Source: Carpediemonas membranifera (Eukaryota; Fornicata). Taken from it: a DNA stretch of 64,000 bases. Under the pieces are notes generated by a model that worked only from the letters and a program-made list of their open reading frames with translations, had not been told where the DNA came from and ran no database searches. Both the position numbers and the translations under genes were made by a program. Of this stretch, positions 47,901 through 56,067 are shown piece after piece; position 1 is the first letter of the stretch, and every line of letters starts with the position of its first letter. The DNA lies in contig JAHDYR010000066.1 in assembly GCA_019828565.1 (NCBI GenBank), positions 496,001 to 560,000 on the forward strand, read 5' to 3'.

Positions 47901-50360
47901 TACCAGGACCAGGCCGGCCAGCCGACGTGCAAGACGGCCACCGCCGGCAACTACGTTCCCGCGGGCGGGGCGAGGACCGAACAGACCTCGTGCCCGCCAG
48001 GCACGTACTCCAGCGGCGGGGCGACCAGCTGCACCCAGGCGACGGCGGGCCACAAGACGAACAGCGGCAAGACAGATCAGGAGGACTGCCCCGCAGGCAC
48101 ATACTCGGAGGCCGGCGCGGATTCCTGCACGGGTTGCCCAACAGGCAAGTACTCGTCGGCGGTCTCCTCGGAGTGCACGCAGACGTCCATCGGTTACAAG
48201 ACGAAGTCCGACCAGTCCGGCCAGGAACCGTGCAACGGCGGGTACTTCCAGCCCAGCGCCGGCCAGACGGATTGCGAGGAGAGCACGCCCGGCCATTACG
48301 TCCCCGCCAACGGCGAGGGGCATGACAGGCAGCTGGACTGCCAGGCCGGCAAGTACTCGGGAGCCCATGCCAGCGCCTGCACGTCCTCGGCCGCGGGCTA
48401 CCGCACCAACGACGACCGGAGCGGCGAGGTGATCTGCGATGCAGGCACCGTCTCCGCCGGTGGCGCCGACACGTGCTCGAACTGCTTCAATGGGGCGTAC
48501 GCGGCGAGTACCGGGGCGAGCAGATGCACGACGACCAGTGTTGGCCACTTCGTCGAGGACGTAGATGAGCCTCACGCCGCCGAGACCCCCTGCCCTGCGG
48601 GCTCCTATCAGGACCGTGTGGGGCAGGACGTCTGTCTCAGCTGCCCTGCTGGCAAGTACACGGGGGTGGTTGGTCAGGACGTCTGCATGGCGTGTCCGAC
48701 CGGGACCTACTCTGCTGATGGGGCATCTGGCTGCACTGAGGCTGACGCCGGGCACTATGCCCGCCCAGACGGCACGGGCCAAGCTGAGTGCGAGGCTGGA
48801 TCGTATCAAGCAAGCACCGGCCAGACCGCATGCAGCAGCTGCGAGCCGGGCACGTACCAGGATCTGAAGGGGCAGGTCTCGTGTGCAAGTACGCCGGCCG
48901 GCACGTTCACGGCCGACGGGGCCATCACCCCCCATGCCTGTGACAGCGGCTTGTACCAGCCCGCCGCGGGCCAGAGCTCCTGCCTACGCTGCCCCGACTT
49001 CCAGACGACCGCGTCGGACGGCCAGCCCCACGCCAGCTGCGCCGTGTGGTCTCCCGTGATCAGCACGACCGAGTCTCTTCAGGTGAACAACAGTGTATTC
49101 GAGGCCCGGGCCGTAGTTTCCGCCGCGATGGATGCGGATGGGGAGCTGTACGAGTGCGTTATCGTCGGAGACTACATTGTGCCGATCGTCACCGCCCCGA
49201 CCGTCGCAGCGGGTACTTACGCGGTCGACGTAGTCTTCAACGACTCCTCGACGGCTGAACTAACGGTGACCGTGTCCGAGACGCTGTCCGTCGACTCGGC
49301 CGGCCTATCGCTGCACGGCACGACGATGCGGGCCTCCGTCCAATCAACAGTTTGCCCCTCGCAACTGTCGATGGGCCCGCTCGGCGTTCTTGACCTCACT
49401 GATGTGCTCATCGCCGACGGCATTCCCGAATGCGTGGCAGATGAGGCCGGAATAACGGCTGCGACACTGACGGAGAGCTTCAGCCCGGGCTTCAGTGAGA
49501 CACTCGAGGCCGACTGGATGTTCTGCCTATCCCTCTCCGGGGCAGTCTTTGGGTCGACAGACGACATCACCGTCTCGCTTGGGGCCACAACATTCGGCTC
49601 GGTGGCGCTGACGCTGGTGTCAGGCGAGGTCTGCCTTGTCACTGCGGCAGTCGACGTTGCCTCTGCCAGTACCAACCAGTCGAGCATGGTCACTGCGTAC
49701 CTTAACGGCGATTCTTTCCTCGTGGCAACACCGGCTACCGGCGGCGACTCTTCTGCGGGGTCCACCGCAGTCCTGTCTGTCTACGGCGCCGCACTGGGGA
49801 TGGTGGTCGTCTTTATCTTCGTCGGCCTGGCCATCTGCCTGCTGTGGGGCGCCCTCACAGCCTTGGTCTGCCTCGGATTCCCGGTCCCCCTCGTCATGTG
49901 GATCGCCGCTCGCAAAAAATCCCATGACACCGAGGAGTGCGACTCGCCCCGCACCGTCGATGAACAGCCACACAAATCCCTCCCGCCGCTGCCGAGCGTC
50001 GCTGCCATGCCCCGCACGATACCTGCCCTTCCCTCACCCGCCGTGCTGAAGCCCGTCATGCCGGCACTGTCCCCTGGAATGGCGCGCCACATGCCAGGGG
50101 CGCTGCTGCCGCTCCCCAAGCCGGTAACCCCCAATCAGGTGCCTGGAATGAAGCCGGCCCTGCCCAGCCTGCCGCTCCTACCCCCACTGAACCCGATCCA
50201 GCAGAGCAAGACGACGCACACCATCGTCGGTGTGAAGGACAACAAGATCACTGCGACTCCCTCTCTCACGCGTATCCAGCAGCCTGCTGGGAAGCCTCTC
50301 ACCCCGCTGCCCCCTGCGTTGCTCGACCGGATCGCGTTACCTGCTCTTCCGAGCAAATAG
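41931..50360 (+). CDS. Giant cysteine-rich type I membrane protein with tandem repeats
   Basis: About 2,809 residues from ATG 41931; the frame opens at 41826 and another ATG at 41955 would place the signal peptide better (hydrophobic LIHLIFATCVMMLMV). An N-terminal beta-propeller-like region of about 350 residues (FGYGLDMS, GREVAISGDIIAVSV) is followed by the Cys-rich array (43215-48485), each unit rich in C.(P/A)GTYS and GC...KYS motifs of the GCC2/GCC3, ephrin-receptor-like type. A non-repetitive Cys-rich stretch, a beta-rich stalk, two hydrophobic helices (about 49785-49905) and a 150-residue Pro-rich cytoplasmic tail follow. It is probably a surface adhesion or recognition protein. It resembles Giardia high-cysteine membrane proteins in architecture only. 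Confidence 0.8.
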   Translation: MKHSNHRLMLQYFVSYGRKSTICTHRKPLIHLIFATCVMMLMVRSTTATITGLTGTKMCPLIDTAAGNAGQYHVVLEGDILLLDGATSESTPATPNSGLVSAYNLEHGTSSMIDSPVPVSYKKFGYGLDMSLPYTVIGSFMADVAYVFKLTTNTPATMDWTQLCELSVIYTTAQGATSFDQFGRQVGVSGSWIVVFMMKSSSAYAAMFQINSDTVTHHSDVTLSGMNYATSIAIDGDTFVVGKDQSDAKVYTYDSGTWSYDAPLYSVGLASYYGREVAISGDIIAVSVNINGGKVGAVYTRTAGTWGSTGTPLEIPSGEGWATGTDGSIDIYSTAIIVGQSSSTAPTHTAVFFFESGTWTPSESLTGTGLEYAGRVAIGSEYIAATAYRADCTASGSGAAFYSTYSAPTPAVVTCSAGTYNDGGTCTTCPPGTYSSGGATSCTQATAGHKTNSGKTDQEDCPAGTYSEAGADSCTGCPTGKYSSAVSSECTQTSIGYKTKSDQSGQEPCNGGYFQPSAGQTDCEESTPGHYVPANGEGHDRQLDCQAGKYSGAHASACTSSAAGYRTNDDRSGEVICDAGTVSAGGADTCSNCNSGEYQDQAGQPTCKTATAGNYVPAGGARTEQTSCPPGTYSSGGATSCTQATAGHKTNSGKTDQEDCPAGTYSEAGADSCTGCPTGKYSSAVSSECTQTSIGYKTKSDQSGQEPCNGGYFQPSAGQTDCEESTPGHYVPANGEGHDRQLDCQAGKYSGAHASACTSSAAGYRTNDDRSGEVICDAGTVSAGGADTCSNCNSGEYQDQAGQPTCKTATAGNYVPAGGARTEQTSCPPGTYSSGGATSCTQATAGHKTNSGKTDQEDCPAGTYSEAGADSCTGCPTGKYSSAVSSECTQTSIGYKTKSDQSGQEPCNGGYFQPSAGQTDCEESTPGHYVPANGEGHDRQLDCQAGKYSGAHASACTSSAAGYRTNDDRSGEVICDAGTVSAGGADTCSNCNSGEYQDQAGQPTCKTATAGNYVPAGGARTEQTSCPPGTYSSGGATSCTQATAGHKTNSGKTDQEDCPAGTYSEAGADSCTGCPTGKYSSAVSSECTQTSIGYKTKSDQSGQEPCNGGYFQPSAGQTDCEESTPGHYVPANGEGHDRQLDCQAGKYSGAHASACTSSAAGYRTNDDRSGEVICDAGTVSAGGADTCSNCNSGEYQDQAGQPTCKTATAGNYVPAGGARTEQTSCPPGTYSSGGATSCTQATAGHKTNSGRTDQEDCPAGTYSEAGADSCTGCPTGKYSSAVSSECTQTSIGYKTKSDQSGQEPCNGGYFQPSAGQTDCEESTPGHYVPANGEGHDRQLDCQAGKYSGAHASACTSSAAGYRTNDDRSGEVICDAGTVSAGGADTCSNCNSGEYQDQAGQPTCKTATAGNYVPAGGARTEQTSCPPGTYSSGGATSCTQATAGHKTNSGRTDQEDCPAGTYSEAGADSCTGCPTGKYSSAVSSECTQTSIGYKTKSDQSGQEPCNGGYFQPSAGQTDCEESTPGHYVPANGEGHDRQLDCQAGKYSGAHASACTSSAAGYRTNDDRSGEVICDAGTVSAGGADTCSNCNSGEYQDQAGQPTCKTATAGNYVPAGGARTEQTSCPPGTYSSGGATSCTQATAGHKTNSGKTDQEDCPAGTYSEAGADSCTGCPTGKYSSAVSSECTQTSIGYKTKSDQSGQEPCNGGYFQPSAGQTDCEESTPGHYVPANGEGHDRQLDCQAGKYSGAHASACTSSAAGYRTNDDRSGEVICDAGTVSAGGADTCSNCNSGEYQDQAGQPTCKTATAGNDVPAGGARTEQTSCPPGTYSSGGATSCTQATAGHKTNSGKTDQEDCPAGTYSEAGADSCTGCPTGKYSSAVSSECTQTSIGYKTKSDQSGQEPCNGGYFQPSAGQTDCEESTPGHYVPANGEGHDRQLDCQAGKYSGAHASACTSSAAGYRTNDDRSGEVICDAGTVSAGGADTCSNCNSGEYQDQAGQPTCKTATAGNYVPAGGARTEQTSCPPGTYSSGGATSCTQATAGHKTNSGKTDQEDCPAGTYSEAGADSCTGCPTGKYSSAVSSECTQTSIGYKTKSDQSGQEPCNGGYFQPSAGQTDCEESTPGHYVPANGEGHDRQLDCQAGKYSGAHASACTSSAAGYRTNDDRSGEVICDAGTVSAGGADTCSNCFNGAYAASTGASRCTTTSVGHFVEDVDEPHAAETPCPAGSYQDRVGQDVCLSCPAGKYTGVVGQDVCMACPTGTYSADGASGCTEADAGHYARPDGTGQAECEAGSYQASTGQTACSSCEPGTYQDLKGQVSCASTPAGTFTADGAITPHACDSGLYQPAAGQSSCLRCPDFQTTASDGQPHASCAVWSPVISTTESLQVNNSVFEARAVVSAAMDADGELYECVIVGDYIVPIVTAPTVAAGTYAVDVVFNDSSTAELTVTVSETLSVDSAGLSLHGTTMRASVQSTVCPSQLSMGPLGVLDLTDVLIADGIPECVADEAGITAATLTESFSPGFSETLEADWMFCLSLSGAVFGSTDDITVSLGATTFGSVALTLVSGEVCLVTAAVDVASASTNQSSMVTAYLNGDSFLVATPATGGDSSAGSTAVLSVYGAALGMVVVFIFVGLAICLLWGALTALVCLGFPVPLVMWIAARKKSHDTEECDSPRTVDEQPHKSLPPLPSVAAMPRTIPALPSPAVLKPVMPALSPGMARHMPGALLPLPKPVTPNQVPGMKPALPSLPLLPPLNPIQQSKTTHTIVGVKDNKITATPSLTRIQQPAGKPLTPLPPALLDRIALPALPSK
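43215..48485 (+). repeat. 597-bp tandem coding array, 8.8 copies
   Basis: Unit starts lie at 43215, 43812, 44409, 45006, 45603, 46200, 46797, 47394 and 47991, exactly 597 bp (199 codons) apart. The ninth unit stops at 48485 after the CSNC motif. Units are almost identical. Visible differences are Lys-to-Arg in units 5 and 6, a silent G-to-T in unit 6 (near 46394), a Tyr-to-Asp near 47355 in unit 8, and a silent C-to-T in unit 9 (near 48194). Confidence 0.97.
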
Positions 50361-50477
50361 AACCCATAGCGATAGTAAAATTAGCTTTGTGTTAGGCTCG
50401 GCCGACAGCTTTTCACCGGTGTCGACCAAAGGAGTGCAAACAATCGGATCGTGTGTACGTATTTCGCTAAGACCAAA

Positions 50478-51317
50478 ATGAACCGGCAACAAGTACCAGC
50501 AGCAGACAGTATTCCATCGCAGGTGATCAAGAAGTACCTGGAAATACCCCGATTCACGCGGTCATTCATCACTATCAGCCTTGTCATGAGCGTTCTCATC
50601 CGCATGGGCGTTGTCTCTACTGATCAGCTCTATTACCACCCATTGTATCTCAAAGAACTTCAACTATACCGTCTTCTTACCGGCCCGTTTTTCTTGGGGA
50701 GCTTAGGTATCTCCGTCGTCATGAACCTCTTCATGATCCTCGGCTTCTGCTCCAGACTCGAGCAGGCCAAGTACACCAACCGCACAGGCGACCTCATTCT
50801 TGCTGTGGCCATTGCTGTGCTGTGTTTCGCGGCCGGGGGCGCTGTCCCGCTGCTGTACACACAGCTGATGGCCGACCAGGTCTCACTCTTCCTCGTATTC
50901 CTATTCTCCCGCCAGTGCCCCGACGTCACAATGTCCCTGATGGGCACGATCCGCTATCCAGGACGTATGGCGCCCTGGGTGTTTCTGGGGCTCAACTTTC
51001 TAATGGGTCAGAGGATCGCGCCAGGCTTGTTCGCCATCGCCGTCGCCGCTGCCTACCACTATGTCGACGAGGGTTACCCTGTCAGGTTTGGGTCGAACCC
51101 ACTTGAGGCCGTCCGCAGGCGACTTGGGCTGCGTCGGATGGCGACGCGTTCAGCCCAGAGACGGCAAGCCTGGACCTCAAGGGATTACGGCCGCGCCCCG
51201 CCGCAGCAGCGCGTGCAGCCGTTCCCTGACGTTCCCTCCACTCGGCCTCAGCGCCCGGCCTCGGGGGCGTGGGCAGGTCGAGGCCGGGTCGTCGGTCGCA
51301 GTACCCCGGATCAGTAG
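50478..51317 (+). CDS. Derlin (ER-associated degradation membrane protein)
   Basis: 279 residues from ATG 50478; the frame upstream starts only with GTG. A pseudoprotease of the rhomboid superfamily that helps move misfolded proteins out of the ER. Seen are the start YLEIPRFTRSFITISLVMSVL, YRLLTGPFFLG, LFMILGFCSRLEQAKYTNRTGDLI, APWVFLGLNFLMGQR and YHYVDEGYPVRFG, in the order of Derlins. About six TM helices are expected. The Arg/Pro-rich cytosolic tail of about 75 residues is typical; I see no clear SHP box, the short motif that binds p97/Cdc48. Confidence 0.88.
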   Translation: MNRQQVPAADSIPSQVIKKYLEIPRFTRSFITISLVMSVLIRMGVVSTDQLYYHPLYLKELQLYRLLTGPFFLGSLGISVVMNLFMILGFCSRLEQAKYTNRTGDLILAVAIAVLCFAAGGAVPLLYTQLMADQVSLFLVFLFSRQCPDVTMSLMGTIRYPGRMAPWVFLGLNFLMGQRIAPGLFAIAVAAAYHYVDEGYPVRFGSNPLEAVRRRLGLRRMATRSAQRRQAWTSRDYGRAPPQQRVQPFPDVPSTRPQRPASGAWAGRGRVVGRSTPDQ

Positions 51318-51478
51318 TCGGCGTGTTTAACGCCAATAAAGTGTTGTCGGTGTGCTGATCATCTTCTTCACCGGCACTGCAGTTTCTGGTTTGGTCAACG
51401 CGACTCGGGCAAAGTCACTGACACGACAATTGAACCATGACGCGCTGATTCGGCCATTTCACAAACAAGGAAGCAAAT

Positions 51479-52960
51479 ATGACTCAAATGTCCAATATGT
51501 TCTCCCAAAACCTCTGTCCCATCTGTAGAGCACGCCCAATGGATGTTTCGCTTGATTGCGGCCACTCGTACTGCTCTGTCTGCGTCTCAGAACGTCTTGC
51601 TCGAACAGGCCTGATGAGATGCACCACATGTTCTGGTTGTGCGCTTTCACAGCGTTCTATTTTCCCGAACTTCACTCTCAGGGCCCTTACCAGCCGCCTC
51701 CCGACAATGGAGCCCTGGCATGCCCCGGTGCAGACAGTGTCCGGCACAATCATACTCACTGAGTTACAGTCGCACGACGACTACATCAAGCGCGTGGTCC
51801 AAACTTTCCCCGAGGCGAACCTTGGGCTCTATCTGATCGTCTTCCCCCAACACATCGCCGACCCGACCATGGCCTCTGTGTCCCTGCAAATGACCGAGCT
51901 TAGGCCATCTGAGCCGGTGTGTCTCGACCAGTACCCTACTGTCGCCCTCAGCGTCCGTGTTGTGAATGTGGCGAACCCAGACGCCTCCGTCATCATCGAG
52001 GAGGAGTACACGTTCCCAGCTGGCCACCGCGAGGGTCTATTCATTCCCATTGGGCCACGGCTTCACATGTTCAGGAGGGATGCGGGCTTTGTTGACGGCG
52101 ACGGCGTCCGCTTCGAGTACACGGTCCGTTGCTGCGACGACCCTGCCGCAGCTACCCCGATCTTCGCGTGCCAGGAGCTCGTGGCGCACATCGACGGCTG
52201 CATCAAGACTGGTGAGCCCGTGTCAGCTCGGTGGCTCGACCAGGCCGTCCAGCCCCTGCTAGAACCGAACGCCACGCCCCTCCTCCTCGACGCCCTCGCC
52301 CATCTGCTAAGTCAGTGTCCTGGCGTGCTTGTCCAGGAACATGATGGCCCTCTTGTGTCGATTGGGGAGCATCTCCTGGCCAGTCCTGCCGCCGTCACGG
52401 CCGCCCTGAGCCAGGTCGAGGCCGACGAGTCTGCGGAACTCAACGTCAAGCGCGTGTTCGGCCCCCATCTCGGTGTTATGCGGGACAGATTGGTCGCCCG
52501 CACGCTGTCCGCGACGATTATGGTCGGGGCGGGTTCCGCGATCGCCCACCCCACCGCGCCGTCCGACCCGCTCATGCAGACCAGGGCCGCCAGCGAGGTC
52601 AGGGTCCGGGCGCCATCGGTCCTGGACGTCGACTCAGAGACGATCTCGGCGTTGTCGGCACAGGGCGAGGCCAACCAGCTCATGCTGGAGACGCTGCTCG
52701 CGACACTACACGACCTGCAGCAGACCCACTCTGTCATGAAGAAGCGCGCGAACACCCTTGAGGCCCGCGAACTGGAGCTTCTGGAGCAGCTGGCCATGGT
52801 TCGCGAACGTCTGGACGACCTTGAGTCGGATGAGTCGATGGGAGAGGGGTGGGTTGAGGACGAGGACGGCGACGTCTTCTTCGACGCCCTGTCGACTCTT
52901 GCCAGCGTGACTGAAGGAAGTCGCAGCAGCGGCGAGATGTTCTGGTTGCGGAATGAGTAA
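51479..52960 (+). CDS. RING-finger protein, probable E3 ubiquitin ligase
   Basis: 493 residues. The N-terminal C3HC4 RING has C13, C16, C27, H29, C32, C35, C48 and C51 (CPICRARPMDVSLDCGHSYCSVC...CTTC). The middle part (about 80-240) is beta-rich and unassigned. A helical part (about 390-450) is coiled coil (LLATLHDLQQTHSVMKKRANTLEARELELLEQL). An acidic C-terminal segment DEDGDVFFDALS follows. The ubiquitin-ligase role is inferred from the RING; substrate unknown. It lies next to Derlin, but any shared function is speculative. Confidence 0.78.
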   Translation: MTQMSNMFSQNLCPICRARPMDVSLDCGHSYCSVCVSERLARTGLMRCTTCSGCALSQRSIFPNFTLRALTSRLPTMEPWHAPVQTVSGTIILTELQSHDDYIKRVVQTFPEANLGLYLIVFPQHIADPTMASVSLQMTELRPSEPVCLDQYPTVALSVRVVNVANPDASVIIEEEYTFPAGHREGLFIPIGPRLHMFRRDAGFVDGDGVRFEYTVRCCDDPAAATPIFACQELVAHIDGCIKTGEPVSARWLDQAVQPLLEPNATPLLLDALAHLLSQCPGVLVQEHDGPLVSIGEHLLASPAAVTAALSQVEADESAELNVKRVFGPHLGVMRDRLVARTLSATIMVGAGSAIAHPTAPSDPLMQTRAASEVRVRAPSVLDVDSETISALSAQGEANQLMLETLLATLHDLQQTHSVMKKRANTLEARELELLEQLAMVRERLDDLESDESMGEGWVEDEDGDVFFDALSTLASVTEGSRSSGEMFWLRNE

Positions 52961-53021
52961 GGGAATAGTTAGGAAATAAGGTCGCCACGATAATTTAAGG
53001 GGGCTGTGTCTAAATAGTTGA

Positions 53022-55040
53022 CTAGAGAAGGTCGAACTCGTCGTTGTGTGCGGGTCGCTGCAGAAGCCTCCGCGCGGTCCGCAGCCCAAGTGTGGGAACG
53101 AGACGCCGGACCCGGAACGACGCAGAGCCGTAGCCGCAGCGTCCAATGTAGAAGAAGGGATGGAGCAGCATCAGCGACGCCCCGATGGCCCTGAAGACGC
53201 CGAGCCCGACGACCATGATGAAGATGACGCTCGTGCGGCCCGTGGTGACGGCGAAGTCAAACAAGAACTCGCCTCCGATGAGGCCCGCGTGCACGACGGC
53301 GAGGGCGAATATGCTGGGGGCCAGGGAGTCCTTGTTGAGGTCACGGATGACGGACGCCGCCCCGATGAGCATGATCGTCTCGAAGACGTAGTTGCTGGCC
53401 TCCGCGGTCGACAGAGACGTGCGCTTCATGTACCCGCTGCCGGCACGGTGGAGCAGGGTCGCGATGACGATGCCCACGGGCGGGACCATGCTGATGGCGA
53501 GGGAGACGGCGCCGATGCCCGCCTGGCCGAGCCGCATCATGACGAATGGCAGATACATCAGGACCACGATGCTCGCGGCGACAATCAGCTCGTCGACGGT
53601 CTCGCCGAAGATGATGTAGCGGTGAGCAGACGCTAGGTTGCTCTGGCGGCACGCGGTGTCGCCCGGGGAGCACTCGACCACGGCGCCCCACCACAGCCCC
53701 GCCCAGTGGTTGATGATCAGACGGAAGGCGGAGAAGGCGAGGGCGCTGGTGAACAGGGCGATGAAGGCCGTGACGAGGACGGTAACCTGCTTGTGTCGCG
53801 TCTCCGACTCCGGGACGAGGACGGAGTTCTCGACGAGATAGGAGTTGACCTCTTGCCGGTTGAGCTCGAGAATAGAGCAGCCCTCGTCGAACTGAGCCGC
53901 GGCCTCGGCGTCGACGCTGTCGTTCAGCAGCAGCAGGACGACGACGAGGGCCCCCGGCATGAGCGCAATGACCCCTGCCCTCGTGATAGTAAGCACGAGG
54001 ACGCTGCTGTATACAGGGACGTGGAAGGGCGCCACTGCGAAGACAGACCAGTACGTCGTGTTTGCCAGCGGCTGAATGGCAGTCGTCCCGGCGGCCAGCA
54101 CGGTCAGGACAACCGGCTGGAGCTGCGATGGGAACTGCGTCGCCCCCATGGCGAAGGCGACGCCCGTCACGGTGATGTTGGCGATCGCCTGAATGAAGAC
54201 GACGACGATGCCGAGCTTGGGGAGGCCGAGGGCATCTGCCAGCCATCGAACGAAGAACGTACACAGCATGGCGATGGTGCCTGCTACCAGGAGAAGCTCC
54301 GTGCGCGTTAGCTGCAGGCAAGTGGGGATTAGCCGGCCGACCCCGAGGTTGGGCACGAGGCCGAGGCCGACTGGTGTCGCCACAGCGAGTACGATGCCAG
54401 CAAAGGACACCGCGAGCGCGATGACGTCCGGGATGACGGTGAACCCCGGGTCAAAGGACAGCTGGGCCATGGTAAGTGCGAGCAGCGCGCTCAGGGCGCC
54501 CATGGAGACGCAGTGGCGAGTCGAGTACGGCGCCGACCACATATATGGGGCCGGCCGGCGAGTCACGACGCGGTACGCCAGCACGGGCGCCCCGACGATG
54601 GGTGCGCCGTAGACCAGGAGCCACAGACATGTCTCGACGAGGGCAGCGATGGCAGAGACGTGCTGGCCAGTGTGTATGGCGCGGGCCATCGCAAGAATGC
54701 AGTACCAGAGGTCTAGGCCGAACGACAAGAGAGCCAGCGCCATGATCGCCATCAGCAGGCCGGCAACGACGAACCTGTTGTAGCGGTAGGTGCGGGCATC
54801 GATCACAGCAGAAGTCAACAGAAACTCGATCAGAGCAATTCCTCCGAAGACCAGGTACATCTTAGCGCTAATGCTGAAGTCCAACTGTGTCTTGCCGCTG
54901 AATAGCCAGAGGATGGTGCGGATAACTGTGGTCAGCTGAAAGCTCTGGAACAGAATGAAAATGACGCTAACATCGTATGCATATGAGCCTTCATTGCTGC
55001 TCTTTGAGTGGTATTTCGCCTTCCAGGGCACGAGCCGCAT
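53022..55040 (-). CDS. Polytopic membrane protein, unknown family
   Basis: 672 residues from the ATG at 55040-55038, dominated by about fourteen hydrophobic helices. A charged loop (about 385-425: NDSVDAEAAAQFDEGCSILELNRQEVNSYLVENS) splits it into two halves. The C-terminal tail is basic (RVRRLVPTLGLRTARRLLQRP). I recognise no transporter signature. The general composition (long Ala/Val/Leu helices, FxxxFQLTTVI) recalls the N-terminal membrane part of the two Tmc-like giants, but no TPR-like domain is present. It is divergently arranged with the next gene (247 bp between start codons). Confidence 0.7.
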   Translation of the reverse strand: MRLVPWKAKYHSKSSNEGSYAYDVSVIFILFQSFQLTTVIRTILWLFSGKTQLDFSISAKMYLVFGGIALIEFLLTSAVIDARTYRYNRFVVAGLLMAIMALALLSFGLDLWYCILAMARAIHTGQHVSAIAALVETCLWLLVYGAPIVGAPVLAYRVVTRRPAPYMWSAPYSTRHCVSMGALSALLALTMAQLSFDPGFTVIPDVIALAVSFAGIVLAVATPVGLGLVPNLGVGRLIPTCLQLTRTELLLVAGTIAMLCTFFVRWLADALGLPKLGIVVVFIQAIANITVTGVAFAMGATQFPSQLQPVVLTVLAAGTTAIQPLANTTYWSVFAVAPFHVPVYSSVLVLTITRAGVIALMPGALVVVLLLLNDSVDAEAAAQFDEGCSILELNRQEVNSYLVENSVLVPESETRHKQVTVLVTAFIALFTSALAFSAFRLIINHWAGLWWGAVVECSPGDTACRQSNLASAHRYIIFGETVDELIVAASIVVLMYLPFVMMRLGQAGIGAVSLAISMVPPVGIVIATLLHRAGSGYMKRTSLSTAEASNYVFETIMLIGAASVIRDLNKDSLAPSIFALAVVHAGLIGGEFLFDFAVTTGRTSVIFIMVVGLGVFRAIGASLMLLHPFFYIGRCGYGSASFRVRRLVPTLGLRTARRLLQRPAHNDEFDLL

Positions 55041-55287
55041 TCAGGCCACTCACGTGAATTTGTGTCGACTTTGCGTGGAAGCCTTGAAGCCTGATACAGC
55101 TGTATCTGGGATACGTCTGCGGTGTGTCGGACCATGTGTGGCCGTGGATGTCACGACGGAGTCCGAGCCCCCCGAGCCTCAGCTCTCGGCAGCATCCGGC
55201 CGACCGATTGGATGATGGGCAAGCATGGAAATATGGTTCCGCACTGCCCAACGGCTCCAGCATCCCTCATGACCGTGCACAGTAGGC

Positions 55288-55938
55288 ATGAGCATAACCT
55301 GCCCACGCATGGATCAAACCTGGACTGAGAGCCCGATTGCCGTGGATTGCTTCTCCAACTGGCCTCAGGGCGATCCACATGCATCAGCAATGCACTTCTC
55401 GCGGTCAATTTTGCTTAACCAGGAGAAGGCCATTCGTTTAAGCGAGAACGTCATAATACCTGCGGATATCTGGGATCACGGCAACAAAGACCACTTGAAT
55501 GGGGTTAACGCACAAACGGATCTCTTTCTGGAAGTAGCTACGGCACTACAACGCCTTCATGAGAGCACATCACGCTCGGATGACGATGATCGCCGCAATC
55601 AGCTCATTGAAGTGCTCAAGAATGTCCCTGCCTGGCGCATGGCGTCTGAACGTGGTCGGACGACCGAGACTGTCGGCCGTTTCTTCAAGTCCCTCGGCCT
55701 CGCCAAGCCCCAGGTGCCCGCGGCCCCCTACCCCGTGGCCGTCCGCCGCATGATCGAGGCATACCTCAGTATCGCGGCTTGGCTGGATACCGACGTCCCC
55801 GCAGACCTGGACATGAGCGTGCGGCAGCTGTCCGCGGCCATTGTGCAGCTCTTGTCGTTCGTCCACGCCGACGTCACTCATCAGCTCCAGCAGAGACTGA
55901 AGCAGCGCCGACAGAAGTTCAGCCGGCTATCGAGGTAG
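55288..55938 (+). CDS. Uncharacterised helical protein
   Basis: 216 residues from ATG 55288. After a 40-residue low-structure N-terminus it appears mainly alpha-helical (TDLFLEVATALQRLHEST, RRNQLIEVLKNV, RRMIEAYLSIAAWL, LSAAIVQLLSFVHADVTHQLQQRLKQRRQKF). No TM helix, signal peptide or known domain. It is compact and intronless, with good G/C-ending codon use in the second half. Confidence 0.65.
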   Translation: MSITCPRMDQTWTESPIAVDCFSNWPQGDPHASAMHFSRSILLNQEKAIRLSENVIIPADIWDHGNKDHLNGVNAQTDLFLEVATALQRLHESTSRSDDDDRRNQLIEVLKNVPAWRMASERGRTTETVGRFFKSLGLAKPQVPAAPYPVAVRRMIEAYLSIAAWLDTDVPADLDMSVRQLSAAIVQLLSFVHADVTHQLQQRLKQRRQKFSRLSR

Positions 55939-55995
55939 TGGTGGGCCGCGTCCCCTTCTCTCTCGCGCTGTCCTTGTCCGCGCCATGGTGGTGAT

Positions 55996-56020
55996 GGTAA
56001 GGTAAGGTAACCGGTTACCT
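55996..56020. repeat. (GGTAA)3 followed by a 16-bp perfect palindrome
   Basis: GGTAA repeats at 55996-56010 run into the palindrome AGGTAACCGGTTACCT at 56005-56020, in the 129-bp gap between two convergent genes. It could form a cruciform or RNA hairpin in either direction, perhaps a shared 3'-end element. Confidence 0.6.
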
Positions 56021-56067
56021 GTCTCGGTGGCCCAAGCATGATAAAGCACTTTATACATTGCACAGGC

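Noticed and set aside
43215-48485. CRISPR-like array
   Set aside because: Units are 597 bp, contiguous without spacers and encode protein; not a CRISPR.
43014-48935. Minus-strand ORFs of 1,973 and 1,657 residues antisense to the Cys-rich gene
   Set aside because: They arise because the GC-rich 597-bp unit happens to lack stops in several frames, and repetition extends that. Their Arg/Ala/Gly-rich content and lack of domains argue against real proteins.
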